Assembly (NCBI GenBank): GCA_016788165.1
Contig: JAEUTH010000042.1
Coordinates: 225,347 to 289,346, forward strand
Origin: Bacteroidia bacterium
Lineage (GTDB): Bacteria > Bacteroidota > Bacteroidia > AKYH767-A > OLB10
Direction: 5' to 3'
Length of the DNA stretch: 64,000 bases
Part shown: piece by piece, positions 17,146 to 27,368 of the stretch
Numbering within the stretch: the first letter of the stretch is position 1
Layout: every line of letters begins with the position of its first letter
Notes under the pieces: generated by a model
What the model saw: only the letters and a program-made list of their open reading frames with translations
Databases searched by the model: none
Told to the model about the DNA's origin: nothing
Made by a program: the position numbers and the translations under genes

Positions 17146-18837
17146 TTATCGGATTATTATTGATTTTACAATTGTTTTATCACCAATAAAACATCTTACA
17201 GCATAAATTCCTGATGGCCAGTTTGCCGAATTAATTACATTTTTTTCGAGCAAAGCCTGCTCTAAAACTACTTGTCCTAAGTTATTTATAACAATAAATT
17301 TATCTGTACTACCAACCACAGCATGTACCACAATAGAAAATGCATTGCTTGCCGGATTGGGGCTTATCATCAATATATTACTTGTTAAGTCAGTTATACC
17401 CGTAGTTATACTGATGGTGTTTGAAATAGAAAAGCAACCATTACTATCGGTAACAATCACATAATAATCGCCCGGTGTGGGTGCAAATAAAACCTGGTTG
17501 GTTTCGCCAATTAATGGTAAAGCACCTAAATACCATTGATAGGAGTAGGCAGGTGTGCTAACTAAAACTTGTCCGTTTAACGAAATAATGGGTGTTGGCG
17601 GATTAGGGTTTACCGTAATATATGAAGTATAGGTTGCTGTTGTACTTCCCTGGGCATTGGTTGCAGTTAATGTTACTGTATATGTACCCACTGTATTGTA
17701 ACAAATTAACGTAGGATTTTGTAATGAACTCGTATCTGGTTGCATGGCGCCATTAAATGTCCAAAACCATTGTGTAGGGTTGTTGGTGCTTAAATCAAAA
17801 AAACTGATACAACTTTCTTCACACAACAATGTATCGCTTGCATAAAATTGCACCACAGGCATATGGCAAGGATTAACCGTAATATAATTGGTAAGGGTAA
17901 GCGTATCGGCTCCGGCAGCGTTGCTACAAATTAGTGTAACATCATAAGTGCCCGGTACGTTATAACAAATATTTGTTGGGCTTTGAACCGTAGCTGTTGC
18001 CGGATTTGCACCTGTAAATACCCACTGCCAGCTGGTTGGACTATTAATTGAGCTATCGGCAAACGAAATACAAACCGAATCGCAAAAACTCACATTGCTT
18101 GCCGCAAACGATGCCAATGGCAAAGGTGCCTGCGTAATGTATAATTGCAAGTTGTCAATTGCAAATGAAGGGTCGGTACCTATGCCATCATCATTATTTA
18201 TCCATTGAATACCTAATTTAATAGCGGGGTTATTATTTGCCGAAGCCGGCAAGGCAATGGTGTAATTAGTCCAACGGCCTGCCGAACCGCAGCCCGAATT
18301 GTTGGTTGAAGGTGTGTTAATCAACACAGCCCAGGTACTGCCATCATAGTACCAAAATATAGCATCATCAACCGGTGGTGCACCCAGTTCGATATAATCA
18401 AATGCACAAGTAATGTTGCTATAGCCCGAACAGTTTATTGACGGTGATTCAATACGTCTGTTGGTTTGTGGGCAAGTTAACAAACCACATAAACCACCGG
18501 CATCATAAGCTGCACCAATATCTCCCAACGAATTTGGATGCGATCCCACATGTAATGAAGCACCGGTAGCTGTTGCCGTAACCGGCTGGCAACCCGACCC
18601 ACAAATATTATTGGTATGGCCATTTGCCGCGCAACTGATATACCAGATATTAAAATCAGCACCTTCGACACCTAAAATTGTTTGTGTCCAATTGCCATTA
18701 GTACCGCTATAGTTTACCGCCTCGCAACCTGATGTACATCCGTTATTAAAATCTTCCGACCAAAAAACGGTTTGCGCAAATAGGTTAGATTGCAAAATGA
18801 GTATGAAAAAAAAACATACTACACATAAAAATTTCAT
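17146..18837 (-). CDS. T9SS-sorted secreted protein with two PKD domains
   Basis: The 563-aa protein has a signal peptide (about residues 1-21). A cysteine-rich jelly-roll-like domain follows (about 24-230), with DFNNGCTSGCE near the start and FAIDNLQLYI at its end. Two PKD domains are at about 238-322 and 327-410, each with a WQW or WFW core and an NPTxICYNxxGTYxVTL strand. An Ig-like stretch precedes the T9SS type A sorting domain (about 490-563; ISPNPASNAFSI, PSGIYAVRCF). No catalytic motif is seen. Probably a surface adhesin or structural protein exported by type IX secretion. Confidence 0.82.
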   Translation of the reverse strand: MKFLCVVCFFFILILQSNLFAQTVFWSEDFNNGCTSGCEAVNYSGTNGNWTQTILGVEGADFNIWYISCAANGHTNNICGSGCQPVTATATGASLHVGSHPNSLGDIGAAYDAGGLCGLLTCPQTNRRIESPSINCSGYSNITCAFDYIELGAPPVDDAIFWYYDGSTWAVLINTPSTNNSGCGSAGRWTNYTIALPASANNNPAIKLGIQWINNDDGIGTDPSFAIDNLQLYITQAPLPLASFAASNVSFCDSVCISFADSSINSPTSWQWVFTGANPATATVQSPTNICYNVPGTYDVTLICSNAAGADTLTLTNYITVNPCHMPVVQFYASDTLLCEESCISFFDLSTNNPTQWFWTFNGAMQPDTSSLQNPTLICYNTVGTYTVTLTATNAQGSTTATYTSYITVNPNPPTPIISLNGQVLVSTPAYSYQWYLGALPLIGETNQVLFAPTPGDYYVIVTDSNGCFSISNTISITTGITDLTSNILMISPNPASNAFSIVVHAVVGSTDKFIVINNLGQVVLEQALLEKNVINSANWPSGIYAVRCFIGDKTIVKSIIIR

Positions 18838-18927
18838 AAGAATTATAATTAGGGGTCTTGGGTAAAATTAGTTTTTTAATTCAAATCATGTACGAGCAGA
18901 TCAAAAATTCTACATAGCAAATTTTTA

Positions 18928-18935
18928 TACTTTTG
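18928..18935 (+). promoter_or_regulatory. Bacteroidota -7 box upstream of the MBOAT gene
   Basis: TACTTTTG (TAnnTTTG) followed by GCC, 59 nt before the MBOAT ATG. No good -33 box is seen at 18 nt. Confidence 0.4.
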
Positions 18936-18994
18936 GCCATCCATAAAACTTTTTCAAAAATAACTTTTTTGGGCGCAAGGCCTTTAAATGAAAT

Positions 18995-20413
18995 ATGCTT
19001 TTTAACTCGGCAGCCTTTTTAATTTTTTTTCCGGTAGTAACATTCTTGTACTTTTTACTTCCATTTAAAATCAGGTGGTTTTGGTTGCTTTCGGCCAGTT
19101 GTTTTTTTTATATGTTTTTTAAGCCTGAGTATATTTTAATACTCTTCTTCACCATAATCATTGATTTTTACGCAGGGTTGTGGCTCGAAAAAATTACTGA
19201 TCTCAACAAAAGAAAACGATTTTTAATATTAAGCATCATTGCCAATGTAGGCGTACTTGCAGTTTTTAAATATTATAATTTTTTAAACGATAACATTACC
19301 GGATTGGCGCTTTGGCTGGGCTTTAAAAATCCGATACCATATTTGGATATGATATTGCCTATTGGTTTGTCGTTTCACACATTTCAGGCAATGAGTTACA
19401 CTATTGAAGTGTATAGAGGTAATCAAAAAGCCGAAAAACATTTTGGTATTTATGCACTATATGTAATGTTTTATCCGCAATTGGTAGCCGGCCCTATTGA
19501 ACGACCACAAAATATTTTACATCAGTTTTATAAAAAACATTTGTTTGATACCCAAAAAGCTGTTGAGGGGTTAACGTTGATGCTATACGGATTTTTTAAG
19601 AAATTGGTGGTAGCCGACAGGCTTGCTGTTTATGTAAATCAGGTGTATGGCGATATTGAGCATGCATCAAGCATTTCTGTTGCATTGGCTTGTATATTTT
19701 TTTCATTTCAGATTTATTGCGACTTCAGCGGCTATACCGACATTGCCCGTGGCGCAGCACGCATGATGGGATACGAGTTAATGCTAAATTTTAACCGGCC
19801 GTATTTAGCCACTTCGATAGCCAACTTTTGGAGTCGCTGGCATATATCACTTTCTACCTGGTTTCGCGATTATTTATACATCCCTTTAGGTGGCAACCGT
19901 TGTAGTAAAATTAAATGGTACCGGAATTTATCTGTTGTATTTTTAGTAAGTGGTTTATGGCATGGCGCCAACTGGACCTTTGTTGTTTGGGGTGCTTTGC
20001 ATGCATGTTACACCATTTTCGAACTGGTTACAAAAAACACCCGCATTCGTTTTTGGCAAAGCATCGGCTTATATCAAACAAAAATTATGCATGCATGTTC
20101 GGTGTTGTTTGTTTTTATAGCAGTAACATTTGCATGGATTTTTTTCAGAGCTGAAAATATATCGCAAGCTTGGCAAGTAATACATAAATTACTTGCTTTT
20201 GATTTCACGTTAAACATGGCACAACTTACAGCCGAAAAAGGGCCACTTAATTTGGCTCTTTGTTTCTTGTCAATTGTACTGCTTCTGTTAAGTTATAAGT
20301 TACCCATAAACTTAAAAATTAAATATCCGGTAAGCTTTGCTTGCATTACAATTTTCATCATTTTATTATTAGGCAAAAATGGCTCAGCAGAGTTTATTTA
20401 CTTCCAGTTTTAA
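18995..20413 (+). CDS. MBOAT family O-acyltransferase (AlgI/DltB-like)
   Basis: The 472-aa polytopic membrane protein begins MLFNSAAFLIFFPVV, the usual start of AlgI-type MBOAT proteins, and has about 10-12 hydrophobic segments. The family active-site region is present: NFWSRWHISLSTWFRDYLYIPLGG (about residues 277-300) and the catalytic His in SGLWHGANWTFVVWG (about 321-335). MBOAT proteins of this class move acyl (often acetyl) groups across the membrane to extracytoplasmic polymers. It overlaps the next gene by 35 nt, and that gene encodes an SGNH-like anchored protein, as in AlgI-AlgJ/AlgX and DltB-DltD pairs. The acceptor polymer is unknown. Confidence 0.93.
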   Translation: MLFNSAAFLIFFPVVTFLYFLLPFKIRWFWLLSASCFFYMFFKPEYILILFFTIIIDFYAGLWLEKITDLNKRKRFLILSIIANVGVLAVFKYYNFLNDNITGLALWLGFKNPIPYLDMILPIGLSFHTFQAMSYTIEVYRGNQKAEKHFGIYALYVMFYPQLVAGPIERPQNILHQFYKKHLFDTQKAVEGLTLMLYGFFKKLVVADRLAVYVNQVYGDIEHASSISVALACIFFSFQIYCDFSGYTDIARGAARMMGYELMLNFNRPYLATSIANFWSRWHISLSTWFRDYLYIPLGGNRCSKIKWYRNLSVVFLVSGLWHGANWTFVVWGALHACYTIFELVTKNTRIRFWQSIGLYQTKIMHACSVLFVFIAVTFAWIFFRAENISQAWQVIHKLLAFDFTLNMAQLTAEKGPLNLALCFLSIVLLLLSYKLPINLKIKYPVSFACITIFIILLLGKNGSAEFIYFQF

Positions 20414-21317
20414 ATTGTTTTTAAAAACGTATCTGATACCGGTTGCTTGCATTGTAATTGCAGCGGGCGGGATACTTAATTATTTTTTCGAGCAAAAAAT
20501 AATATTAGGCTCCAGCAGTAATGGTGCTTATAAAGTAAATCGTATCATACACAGGCCGGCAAATGAAATAAGCATACTAGGTTCGTCACGTGCCGAAGGT
20601 GCTTTTATACCTTCGATACTAAGTTCGCATGCATTTAATTATGGCTTGTCGGGTGCGCAGGATAATGTGATGCTTTACTTTTTATCGGAGGCTCTTAAAC
20701 AACAATCAACACAGCCCATTATAATTAATTTCGACCCCGAAGGCTTAAACAGCAGCTTGGGCGATTTAAGTAACTATATTTATAATGCTTCATACCAACC
20801 TGTAAGAAAACTTATGGGCAATGCTTATGAGCCTTGGTTCGCCATTCCGTTTTTCAAATATTTTGGCAGCTTTGAACTGTACACTAAATACTATTTAAAC
20901 AGCAAACTGCAACTAACCAAGGTAACAGACTGTGGTGGAAATTTCGAAAAAAATGTACTCACGCCACAAAAATTCGCATCGCTGATAGCTGAAAGAAAAA
21001 ACACAACAACTACTTTTAAAAATGATACTGCACTTGAGCGTGATTTAATAAATTTATTAATAACCAATAAAGTTACGCCATTAGTTTTTGTGCTATCGCC
21101 TATACACAACAGTTATTTTGTTTCTTATAAAAATCAATCCGGATTTAAAACCTTTATTGATTCGATAACGCAAATACCGTTGGTTCATTTCATCAATATG
21201 CATCACAGCTATCCTGATAGTATGTTTATAAACACCACACACTTAAACTATAACGGAGCAGTAGTTTTTTCGGAACAGTTAAAAGATAGTTTACAAGCAC
21301 GCGGCTTACTTAAGTAA
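20379..21317 (+). CDS. Membrane-anchored SGNH-like protein partnered with MBOAT
   Basis: The 312-aa protein has one N-terminal transmembrane anchor (about residues 17-35) and a soluble extracytoplasmic domain. Two SGNH-hydrolase-like blocks can be seen: GSSRAEGAF (about 67-75; block I with Ser) and, near the C-terminus, TTHLNYNGAVVF (about 287-298; block V His). The catalytic Asp usually three residues before this His is not in the standard DxxH form here. The gene begins inside the MBOAT gene (35-nt overlap). It probably finishes acyl transfer to a surface glycan. It is diverged, so this is inferred from context. Confidence 0.72.
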   Translation: MAQQSLFTSSFKLFLKTYLIPVACIVIAAGGILNYFFEQKIILGSSSNGAYKVNRIIHRPANEISILGSSRAEGAFIPSILSSHAFNYGLSGAQDNVMLYFLSEALKQQSTQPIIINFDPEGLNSSLGDLSNYIYNASYQPVRKLMGNAYEPWFAIPFFKYFGSFELYTKYYLNSKLQLTKVTDCGGNFEKNVLTPQKFASLIAERKNTTTTFKNDTALERDLINLLITNKVTPLVFVLSPIHNSYFVSYKNQSGFKTFIDSITQIPLVHFINMHHSYPDSMFINTTHLNYNGAVVFSEQLKDSLQARGLLK

Positions 21318-21815
21318 TTACTTATTCATGTAGTATTTTTTTAAGCCGGCAACTACATCGGCTACAGCAGGACAAATCATGCTGTTGTGCAAAGTGATTT
21401 CAAGCTTCTGTATTATTTTATTTTGTTGGGTATGCGGATAATCTCTACAAGCATTAGGCCTGGCATGGTAAACCTTACAATAATTGTTGTTGTTTAAAAA
21501 CATGCAAGGCATCTGTTTAAAAACAACATCGCCATCTTCATCGGTTTTTAGGTATGTATTCATAAAATTACCGGGCGCTAATTTTACAGCCTGCGCTAAT
21601 CGGCTTACATCCTTGCTTATTAGCAGCGGGCCTGTTGTTTTGCAACAGTTTGCACATTGCAAACAATCTATATTATCAAAAGCTTCGTCATGCAACCTGT
21701 TGGTAACTGTATCCAAATCGCCCGGCCTTTTACTTTGTAAAAATGCTAACAGTTTTTTAATGTCGCCTTTCTTGCTTTTAGCCGTGTTAATTTTTTGAAT
21801 ATACTGTGGTAACAT
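21318..21815 (-). CDS. YkgJ family cysteine-cluster protein
   Basis: The 165-aa protein carries the CxxCxxCC cluster (CLQCANCC, about residues 54-61) plus later cysteines in CMFLNNNNYCKVYHARPNAC (about 104-123) and RDYPH, the pattern of the YkgJ/UPF0153 zinc- or iron-binding family. Biochemical function is unknown. No signal peptide, so cytosolic. The stop directly abuts the stop of the SGNH-like gene with no spacing, so no terminator can sit there. The gene is 12 nt downstream of the CotH gene on the same strand. Confidence 0.85.
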   Translation of the reverse strand: MLPQYIQKINTAKSKKGDIKKLLAFLQSKRPGDLDTVTNRLHDEAFDNIDCLQCANCCKTTGPLLISKDVSRLAQAVKLAPGNFMNTYLKTDEDGDVVFKQMPCMFLNNNNYCKVYHARPNACRDYPHTQQNKIIQKLEITLHNSMICPAVADVVAGLKKYYMNK

Positions 21816-21827
21816 ATATGGTAACAG

Positions 21828-24131
21828 TTACAGCTGTTTACAAAACTTAACATTTGCTAATCCGTTGGCACCAACTAATCGTATAAAATAATTACCCTGA
21901 GGTAAGTTAGTTACATCAAGCTGAATTAAATGCAACGACTGCTGTATCTTTTGCTCTAATAAAACACGTCCGGTAACATCAAACACTTGCAGGCTACTTA
22001 ACGGTGTTGAGGCATTAATGTATAAAATATTGTTTACCGGATTGGGATGTACTATGGTTTTAAATTCGTTGTAAAAAGTAGCTGCTACTACATTAGAAAA
22101 CATAGGTGTAACCGATGCAAGTGTTACAATTGGCTTAGCCCCATCGGGATAGCAACCCATGCTTACATTGGTGGTTTGCACACCATAAGAAAGACTATCA
22201 ATAAATCTGAAATCTTTACCTGTGTATTCCGTAATGGCAATTTTGTCGGCTGTTGCATTGAGCTTAAACGATGCGTGATTACTGCCTTGTTGTTCATCAT
22301 CATCAGCCCAAAATATTTGAAAGCCATTGGCAATGGGTGTGGTAATGCGCCACTTATCAGGTTTTAAAAAATCATCCGTTAAAAACAATTGCTGGTTGAC
22401 TATAGTGGTGCCAGCATTATACAGTTCAATCCAATCGTCATACTCGCCATAATTATCGGCAATCACATTGGCGTTATCGGCCATAAACTCGTTTATGCTA
22501 ACTGCCCATGGCGTTTCAATAATTAAAGTATCGCTGTATAATCGGGGTTCGCGGCCTGTTAAGTTGTTAGCATCCGTACAAGTGATGTAATAGTATAGTG
22601 TATCCTTTGTGCTAACCGGATTAAGTGCCACACCAAAAATATTATCGCCTGATGCATCATCATTATGCAAACCGTCATCAAACATATTAGTTGTAAGCCA
22701 GGTTGCAGTTTGGCCATAGCGGTAATTTAAAACCGGATTAACAACGGTTAGTTCGTCTTCTACCAATGCTTTAATAAAAACCGTATCGCCTGCTACAGGT
22801 CTAAAAGGATAATGTCGTTTTTCGCTAATTATGGGCGCCACCTGATTAACTTGCATCTGCGAAACTGCTTGTGCATTACGTGTGCTTATATAAGGCTTTA
22901 GGCCGTAATCAACATGACCACCTATGGCTTGGGTATATGAGTTAATAAAATCACCAAAGGTGTATCCGTAGTCTAATGTGTAGTAAGTGTCATTAATAAC
23001 ATAGGTTTCTATTTGTGTTTTTATATTATCAATAAATGTTTGTTGAAATGCGAATGAACCAGCACCGGCTACAATTTGGTTTAAGTAGAACGTAAACCGG
23101 TTAGCGTAATCGGGATAGGCCATAAGTTTTGTAATCAAATATTTATTAGCACTATTAACCGGCCAATTATATACGTTGCGGGTGCCCCAGTCTTTACCTA
23201 ACCAATCAATGCCATACGTATTATCAACATCATACGGCAGGTAATTTATCTTACCGGTTTGCCAATCATTATACAAATAATAGTTGTTGGTGTTACCGGC
23301 ATAATTATCCCAGTTGCCTGTTATTACATCAAATGCATACGTACGTAAAAAAGAATTTACGTTAAACTGTTTTTCTAAATTATATTGATAATTTGTTGTT
23401 GCGGGTGCGTGCAATGCCTGAACAAAATTTTTAAGGTCGGTATAATTATCCTGAACCGTATTGGTTTTAAGTTCATACACTCTGCGACCTTGTGCTGTAA
23501 GTTTATAAGCATTAGCGTTGGTGCCCAGGTTTTCTAAATCGGCTGGGTAAAGGCATTTGTATAAGTTGCCCCAATTGTTGTTGTAGCGGAGTTGAATATA
23601 GTTTTCATCAATATGCTCTACGTTAATATATAAACCATAGTAATCCTGGTTTATGTATAACTCAACATGATTACTGCGCGCTGCCACTACCCTGCACATA
23701 GATGCTGTTTGCCAAAATACATGTGCGCGTGTAATGGTAGGGTCGTTATGCTCGCCATTGAGATTTAATTTTTCGACACCATCATATTTACGGCCCTTTT
23801 CAAAAGTATTAAACGAAACCTTAAACGATTTTTTTGCACTTGCACGTGATGTATTGCCTCTAAGTCTGAAACCTATATTTAAAACTGTATCTTTAATGTT
23901 GCCATCATTAAAAGTAAATGTTGCATGATACTCATTATCACTATAAGGGTTGTTTAATATAAGTGCCAGCGAGTCGGGGTCAATTTCAATATCAATACGT
24001 GGTACAACAGCAGTATTGTATAAAGTTCCATTTGATGGATGATAGGGTTGCGCATGAGATACTTTTATAAAACAACACAACGTAATACAAACAAAGTATA
24101 TAGCTACCGTTATCCTATTTGCATTTTTCAT
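21828..24131 (-). CDS. Secreted CotH kinase-like / lamin-tail protein with T9SS sorting domain
   Basis: The 767-aa protein has a signal peptide (about residues 1-27), then a CotH domain (about 75-400) with SFKVSFNTF, LNLNGEHNDPT, YYGLYINVEHID and the PYDVDNTYG active-site-like block. CotH proteins are atypical secreted kinases. A beta-sandwich linker follows (about 430-540). A lamin-tail domain is at about 545-640 (SINEFMADN...YDDWIELYNAG). A T9SS type A sorting domain is at about 690-767 (VHPNPVNNILYI). Kinase activity of this bacterial version is not proven. The role is probably at the cell surface. The combination CotH-LTD-T9SS is common in Bacteroidota. Confidence 0.88.
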   Translation of the reverse strand: MKNANRITVAIYFVCITLCCFIKVSHAQPYHPSNGTLYNTAVVPRIDIEIDPDSLALILNNPYSDNEYHATFTFNDGNIKDTVLNIGFRLRGNTSRASAKKSFKVSFNTFEKGRKYDGVEKLNLNGEHNDPTITRAHVFWQTASMCRVVAARSNHVELYINQDYYGLYINVEHIDENYIQLRYNNNWGNLYKCLYPADLENLGTNANAYKLTAQGRRVYELKTNTVQDNYTDLKNFVQALHAPATTNYQYNLEKQFNVNSFLRTYAFDVITGNWDNYAGNTNNYYLYNDWQTGKINYLPYDVDNTYGIDWLGKDWGTRNVYNWPVNSANKYLITKLMAYPDYANRFTFYLNQIVAGAGSFAFQQTFIDNIKTQIETYVINDTYYTLDYGYTFGDFINSYTQAIGGHVDYGLKPYISTRNAQAVSQMQVNQVAPIISEKRHYPFRPVAGDTVFIKALVEDELTVVNPVLNYRYGQTATWLTTNMFDDGLHNDDASGDNIFGVALNPVSTKDTLYYYITCTDANNLTGREPRLYSDTLIIETPWAVSINEFMADNANVIADNYGEYDDWIELYNAGTTIVNQQLFLTDDFLKPDKWRITTPIANGFQIFWADDDEQQGSNHASFKLNATADKIAITEYTGKDFRFIDSLSYGVQTTNVSMGCYPDGAKPIVTLASVTPMFSNVVAATFYNEFKTIVHPNPVNNILYINASTPLSSLQVFDVTGRVLLEQKIQQSLHLIQLDVTNLPQGNYFIRLVGANGLANVKFCKQL

Positions 24132-24145
24132 ATTCGAATCAACCT

Positions 24146-24176
24146 AAAAAAACCCATACAAACTTGTATGGGCTTT
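24146..24176 (-). terminator. Terminator after the PQQ-dehydrogenase-like gene
   Basis: CCCATACA (24153-24160) pairs with TGTATGGG (24165-24172) over a 4-nt loop. On the minus strand it is followed by seven T (24152-24146). It separates the 1056-aa gene from the CotH gene. Confidence 0.8.
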
Positions 24177-24197
24177 TATCAAAAATTATGTTTTCAA

Positions 24198-27100
24198 TTA
24201 TTTGGTTTTTACCAGGCGATACGTTTCGGTTTTGTTATTGGCAACAAGCGTAAGTAAATATATTCCCTCGGGCAAGTCTTTACCAAAAGTATAAACATCG
24301 CTAACGTTAATCATGGTTTCCTTCATTACTAAACGGCCACTTATATCTGTTATCGAAATAGTATAATCAGCTGTAATTTCATCGGCCGGTTGTATGGTAA
24401 ATTCATAATTACTTGGATTGGGATATACGGCTAATAAATTATTATCAGCTGTTTTTGTTTCGCGACAACCATCCGTTAATATTTTGGCTTTGCTTAAATT
24501 AATACATGTTGGGCTTTCGGATATACGTACTTTGTAAACACCACCCACTTTGGCGTAATATGACGAACCTGTAACCGTAGGTAATAAAATGTTATTGCGA
24601 TACCATTCATACGTTAATCCAGTACCTACCGGTGATGCATTAAGCAACACACTATCGCCCGGGCATACTGCACTGCTTCCCACATTTTTAAGTTTGGCAA
24701 CTAAGGGTGTTGACAATACTATTGCCGCACTTTCGTTTGTACATCCAAATTTATTGGTTGCTCTTACCGTAAAACTACCGGCATTAATTGCATTAAAGGC
24801 TGTGTCGGTGGCGCCATTTATAATGTTGCCATTTTTATACCATTGATAGGTGTAAGTGCTGTTATAAGTAGTTGATAAATTAACATTACCTACGCAAAAT
24901 GAGGTAGCTCCATTGGCTGTAATTTTAGGATTGGGTTGCGCTACAACTTTTACTACATTATTAATTGTAACGGTATCGCTGCCTTCGGGCGAGGTGGCAA
25001 TTAAGGTTGCGCTATAATTGCCCGTACTATTATAAGTTACTACAGGATTTTTTAGCGTTGAAGTTGATGGCGTACCACCCGGAAAACTCCAATTCCATTG
25101 ATTGGGGAAACGTTGGCTCTTATCAAAATACTGTACCGATGATTTAATACAAATGGTATCATCTGCAATTTCAAATTGTGGGTCGGGGATGCATGATTGA
25201 TACACTAAAACGGTATCTTTTCCACTTAAGCCAGCATCATCAGTAACGGTTAGTATAACTTCCAGCCAGTAGTTGTTTTCACAATCTTCGGGTTCGGCCA
25301 ATAAATAAGTTACGGCATCTGTATCAATAGGGTTTGGATGATCGTGTTCATTGTGATGCACGGTTGAATACCATTGATAATGTAATTGGTTAGCAACGTG
25401 TTCGGCATCGTTTACATTTGCAGTAAGGTTTACTATTTGTGCTGATTGTGATGAGTAATAACTTCCATCAATTGGGCTGGTAATGTTTACTTGCGGTGGT
25501 GTATTATTTACCGAAACAAATAATGATTTGGTATCAGTTTTACCGGCTGTATCTGTTACCGTAAGTGTAACATTATATTTAATGGGGTTATTATTTGGTG
25601 CTGTAAAAGTAATTGATGGGTTTGCCAGCGTGCTGGTTACACCATTACCAAAGCTCCAAAAATAGGTAAGCGGTGCTGTTTCGGGATCATAACTTGCTGT
25701 ACCGTCAAATTGAACATTAACTGGTGATGCACCATATACTTTATTTTGTGTTGCAATTGCAACCGGTGCCAAATTTGCGCCTACTGTATATTTTATTCGG
25801 TGTAGTTGCCCACTAATGTAATCAACCCAATAAATACATTTTTGAATGGGATGCCATTGCATTGTAACAGGCCTGCCTACATTGGTTGCAAACGTATCAA
25901 TGGAAACCAATTTATGATTTGCGTCAAACTTTGCATAGCGTATCCAACCTTTATCGTAATCCATAAAAAACATAGCATCGTGATATTTAGCAGGCCAGGC
26001 ATTATTTGGTATCCATGCACTACCCATAATACATGAACCATCGAAGGGCGTTCCTGTAGCAGAGGTTTGCGGACTTCCTAAATTTGCAGCCAATGGATTG
26101 TTTCCGGTATATTCTGGCACATAAACTATGGGGGTGCCGTGTTTATATGCGTACGACCCTCTGCGATGTTTAAACACAGGTATGTTGGCCGGAATTTGCA
26201 CACTTGTATTGCATGGATTTGGCCATGAACCCGGGCCTTGTGTGTCATCTTTTAATAAATCGGCAAATTTAAAATAGGGTGTAGTGCATCCCCCCGTGCC
26301 ATAAAGTGGATTGGGCGCATTTAAGTTATAAACGTTTGCCGAACTAAAATTGGGGTGTTTTAAAAATCCCTCATAAATAGGCCAGCCAAAATTTTGGCCC
26401 GGTGCAGTAACCACATTTTCTTCTTCCCAATTATAAAACCCAACATCATTTACATAAATAGCACCGGGGTTGCCGCTCGAAGCATTGGTACTACCACTAC
26501 CCGGGCGGATGGTGAGTGAAAAAGGTTGACGCATGCCTAATGCCCAAATTTTACTTTCAACACCATCAGGATTTGCTGCATTGTAATATGGGTTTGACGG
26601 AACGCCATAACCCGTCATTGGATCAATGCGTAATACTTTGCCATTGTACGATTGCAGACTTTGTGCTCTAAATGCGCCCACATTGGTTGCAGGCGTAATG
26701 ATGGTATCGGCCAATGCCTGTATGTAATATGTTTGCGCATTGCTACCCATATCAGCAGCACCACCATGCCCACCATCACCTGCTGTGATAATTAAGGTTC
26801 CGTCAGCAGCCATTTGCATACCGCCTCCATCATGGTTGTTATATGTTATGGATATGCCATTCTTTTTGTCCTTGCCCAATAATATAAACCGGCTGTTGGG
26901 CACTAAGGTTGTAAAATTGGTTGTTGGGTCAATCTGATAACGGGTAACCCTGTCGATGGTGGCTTTGTTTTTTTCGTTGGCATTGGGGTTATAATTGGGT
27001 GTACCGTAGTTTAACAGGTAGTGTCTGTCAACCGTATAATACAGGTAAATATAACCGTTGGTGGTAAAATCTTTATCCAATGTTATACTCATTAAACCGT

Positions 27101-27368
27101 GTGCATTCCACCGGCCACACTCCTGACTAATATCAATAATAGGCGGGCTTACTTTAACACCATTATTTACACGCCAAACCGTGCCATCGTGCTGGCTTAC
27201 AAAAATTTTACCGCTGCTATCAATAGCAACACCGGTTACCTCGGTAACATTGGTTAGAATTACTTCATCAGCAAAATCGGATGGTAAAGAAATTTGTGCA
27301 TTTGTTGAATTAAATACCAATGCACATGCAATTACAATAGAAACAAAAATTCGTGATAACAGATTCAT
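24198..27368 (-). CDS. Secreted PQQ-dependent sugar dehydrogenase-like protein with PKD/Ig-like repeats and T9SS sorting domain
   Basis: The 1056-aa protein has a signal peptide (about residues 1-24) and a GSDH-type six-bladed propeller (about 30-540). Propeller features include VAIDSSGKIFVSQHDGTVWRV, HGLMSITLDKDF, the NHDGGGMQMAADGTLIITAGDGGHGG region, IWALGMRQPFSL and NFGWPIYEG. These match soluble glucose/sorbosone dehydrogenase relatives that oxidise sugars using PQQ. PKD domains at about 545-635 and 745-825, Ig-like segments between and after them (to about 970), and a T9SS sorting domain at about 985-1056 (VYPNPSNYEFTI) complete the protein. Substrate is unknown, and no PQQ synthesis genes are in the window. 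Confidence 0.87.
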   Translation of the reverse strand: MNLLSRIFVSIVIACALVFNSTNAQISLPSDFADEVILTNVTEVTGVAIDSSGKIFVSQHDGTVWRVNNGVKVSPPIIDISQECGRWNAHGLMSITLDKDFTTNGYIYLYYTVDRHYLLNYGTPNYNPNANEKNKATIDRVTRYQIDPTTNFTTLVPNSRFILLGKDKKNGISITYNNHDGGGMQMAADGTLIITAGDGGHGGAADMGSNAQTYYIQALADTIITPATNVGAFRAQSLQSYNGKVLRIDPMTGYGVPSNPYYNAANPDGVESKIWALGMRQPFSLTIRPGSGSTNASSGNPGAIYVNDVGFYNWEEENVVTAPGQNFGWPIYEGFLKHPNFSSANVYNLNAPNPLYGTGGCTTPYFKFADLLKDDTQGPGSWPNPCNTSVQIPANIPVFKHRRGSYAYKHGTPIVYVPEYTGNNPLAANLGSPQTSATGTPFDGSCIMGSAWIPNNAWPAKYHDAMFFMDYDKGWIRYAKFDANHKLVSIDTFATNVGRPVTMQWHPIQKCIYWVDYISGQLHRIKYTVGANLAPVAIATQNKVYGASPVNVQFDGTASYDPETAPLTYFWSFGNGVTSTLANPSITFTAPNNNPIKYNVTLTVTDTAGKTDTKSLFVSVNNTPPQVNITSPIDGSYYSSQSAQIVNLTANVNDAEHVANQLHYQWYSTVHHNEHDHPNPIDTDAVTYLLAEPEDCENNYWLEVILTVTDDAGLSGKDTVLVYQSCIPDPQFEIADDTICIKSSVQYFDKSQRFPNQWNWSFPGGTPSTSTLKNPVVTYNSTGNYSATLIATSPEGSDTVTINNVVKVVAQPNPKITANGATSFCVGNVNLSTTYNSTYTYQWYKNGNIINGATDTAFNAINAGSFTVRATNKFGCTNESAAIVLSTPLVAKLKNVGSSAVCPGDSVLLNASPVGTGLTYEWYRNNILLPTVTGSSYYAKVGGVYKVRISESPTCINLSKAKILTDGCRETKTADNNLLAVYPNPSNYEFTIQPADEITADYTISITDISGRLVMKETMINVSDVYTFGKDLPEGIYLLTLVANNKTETYRLVKTK

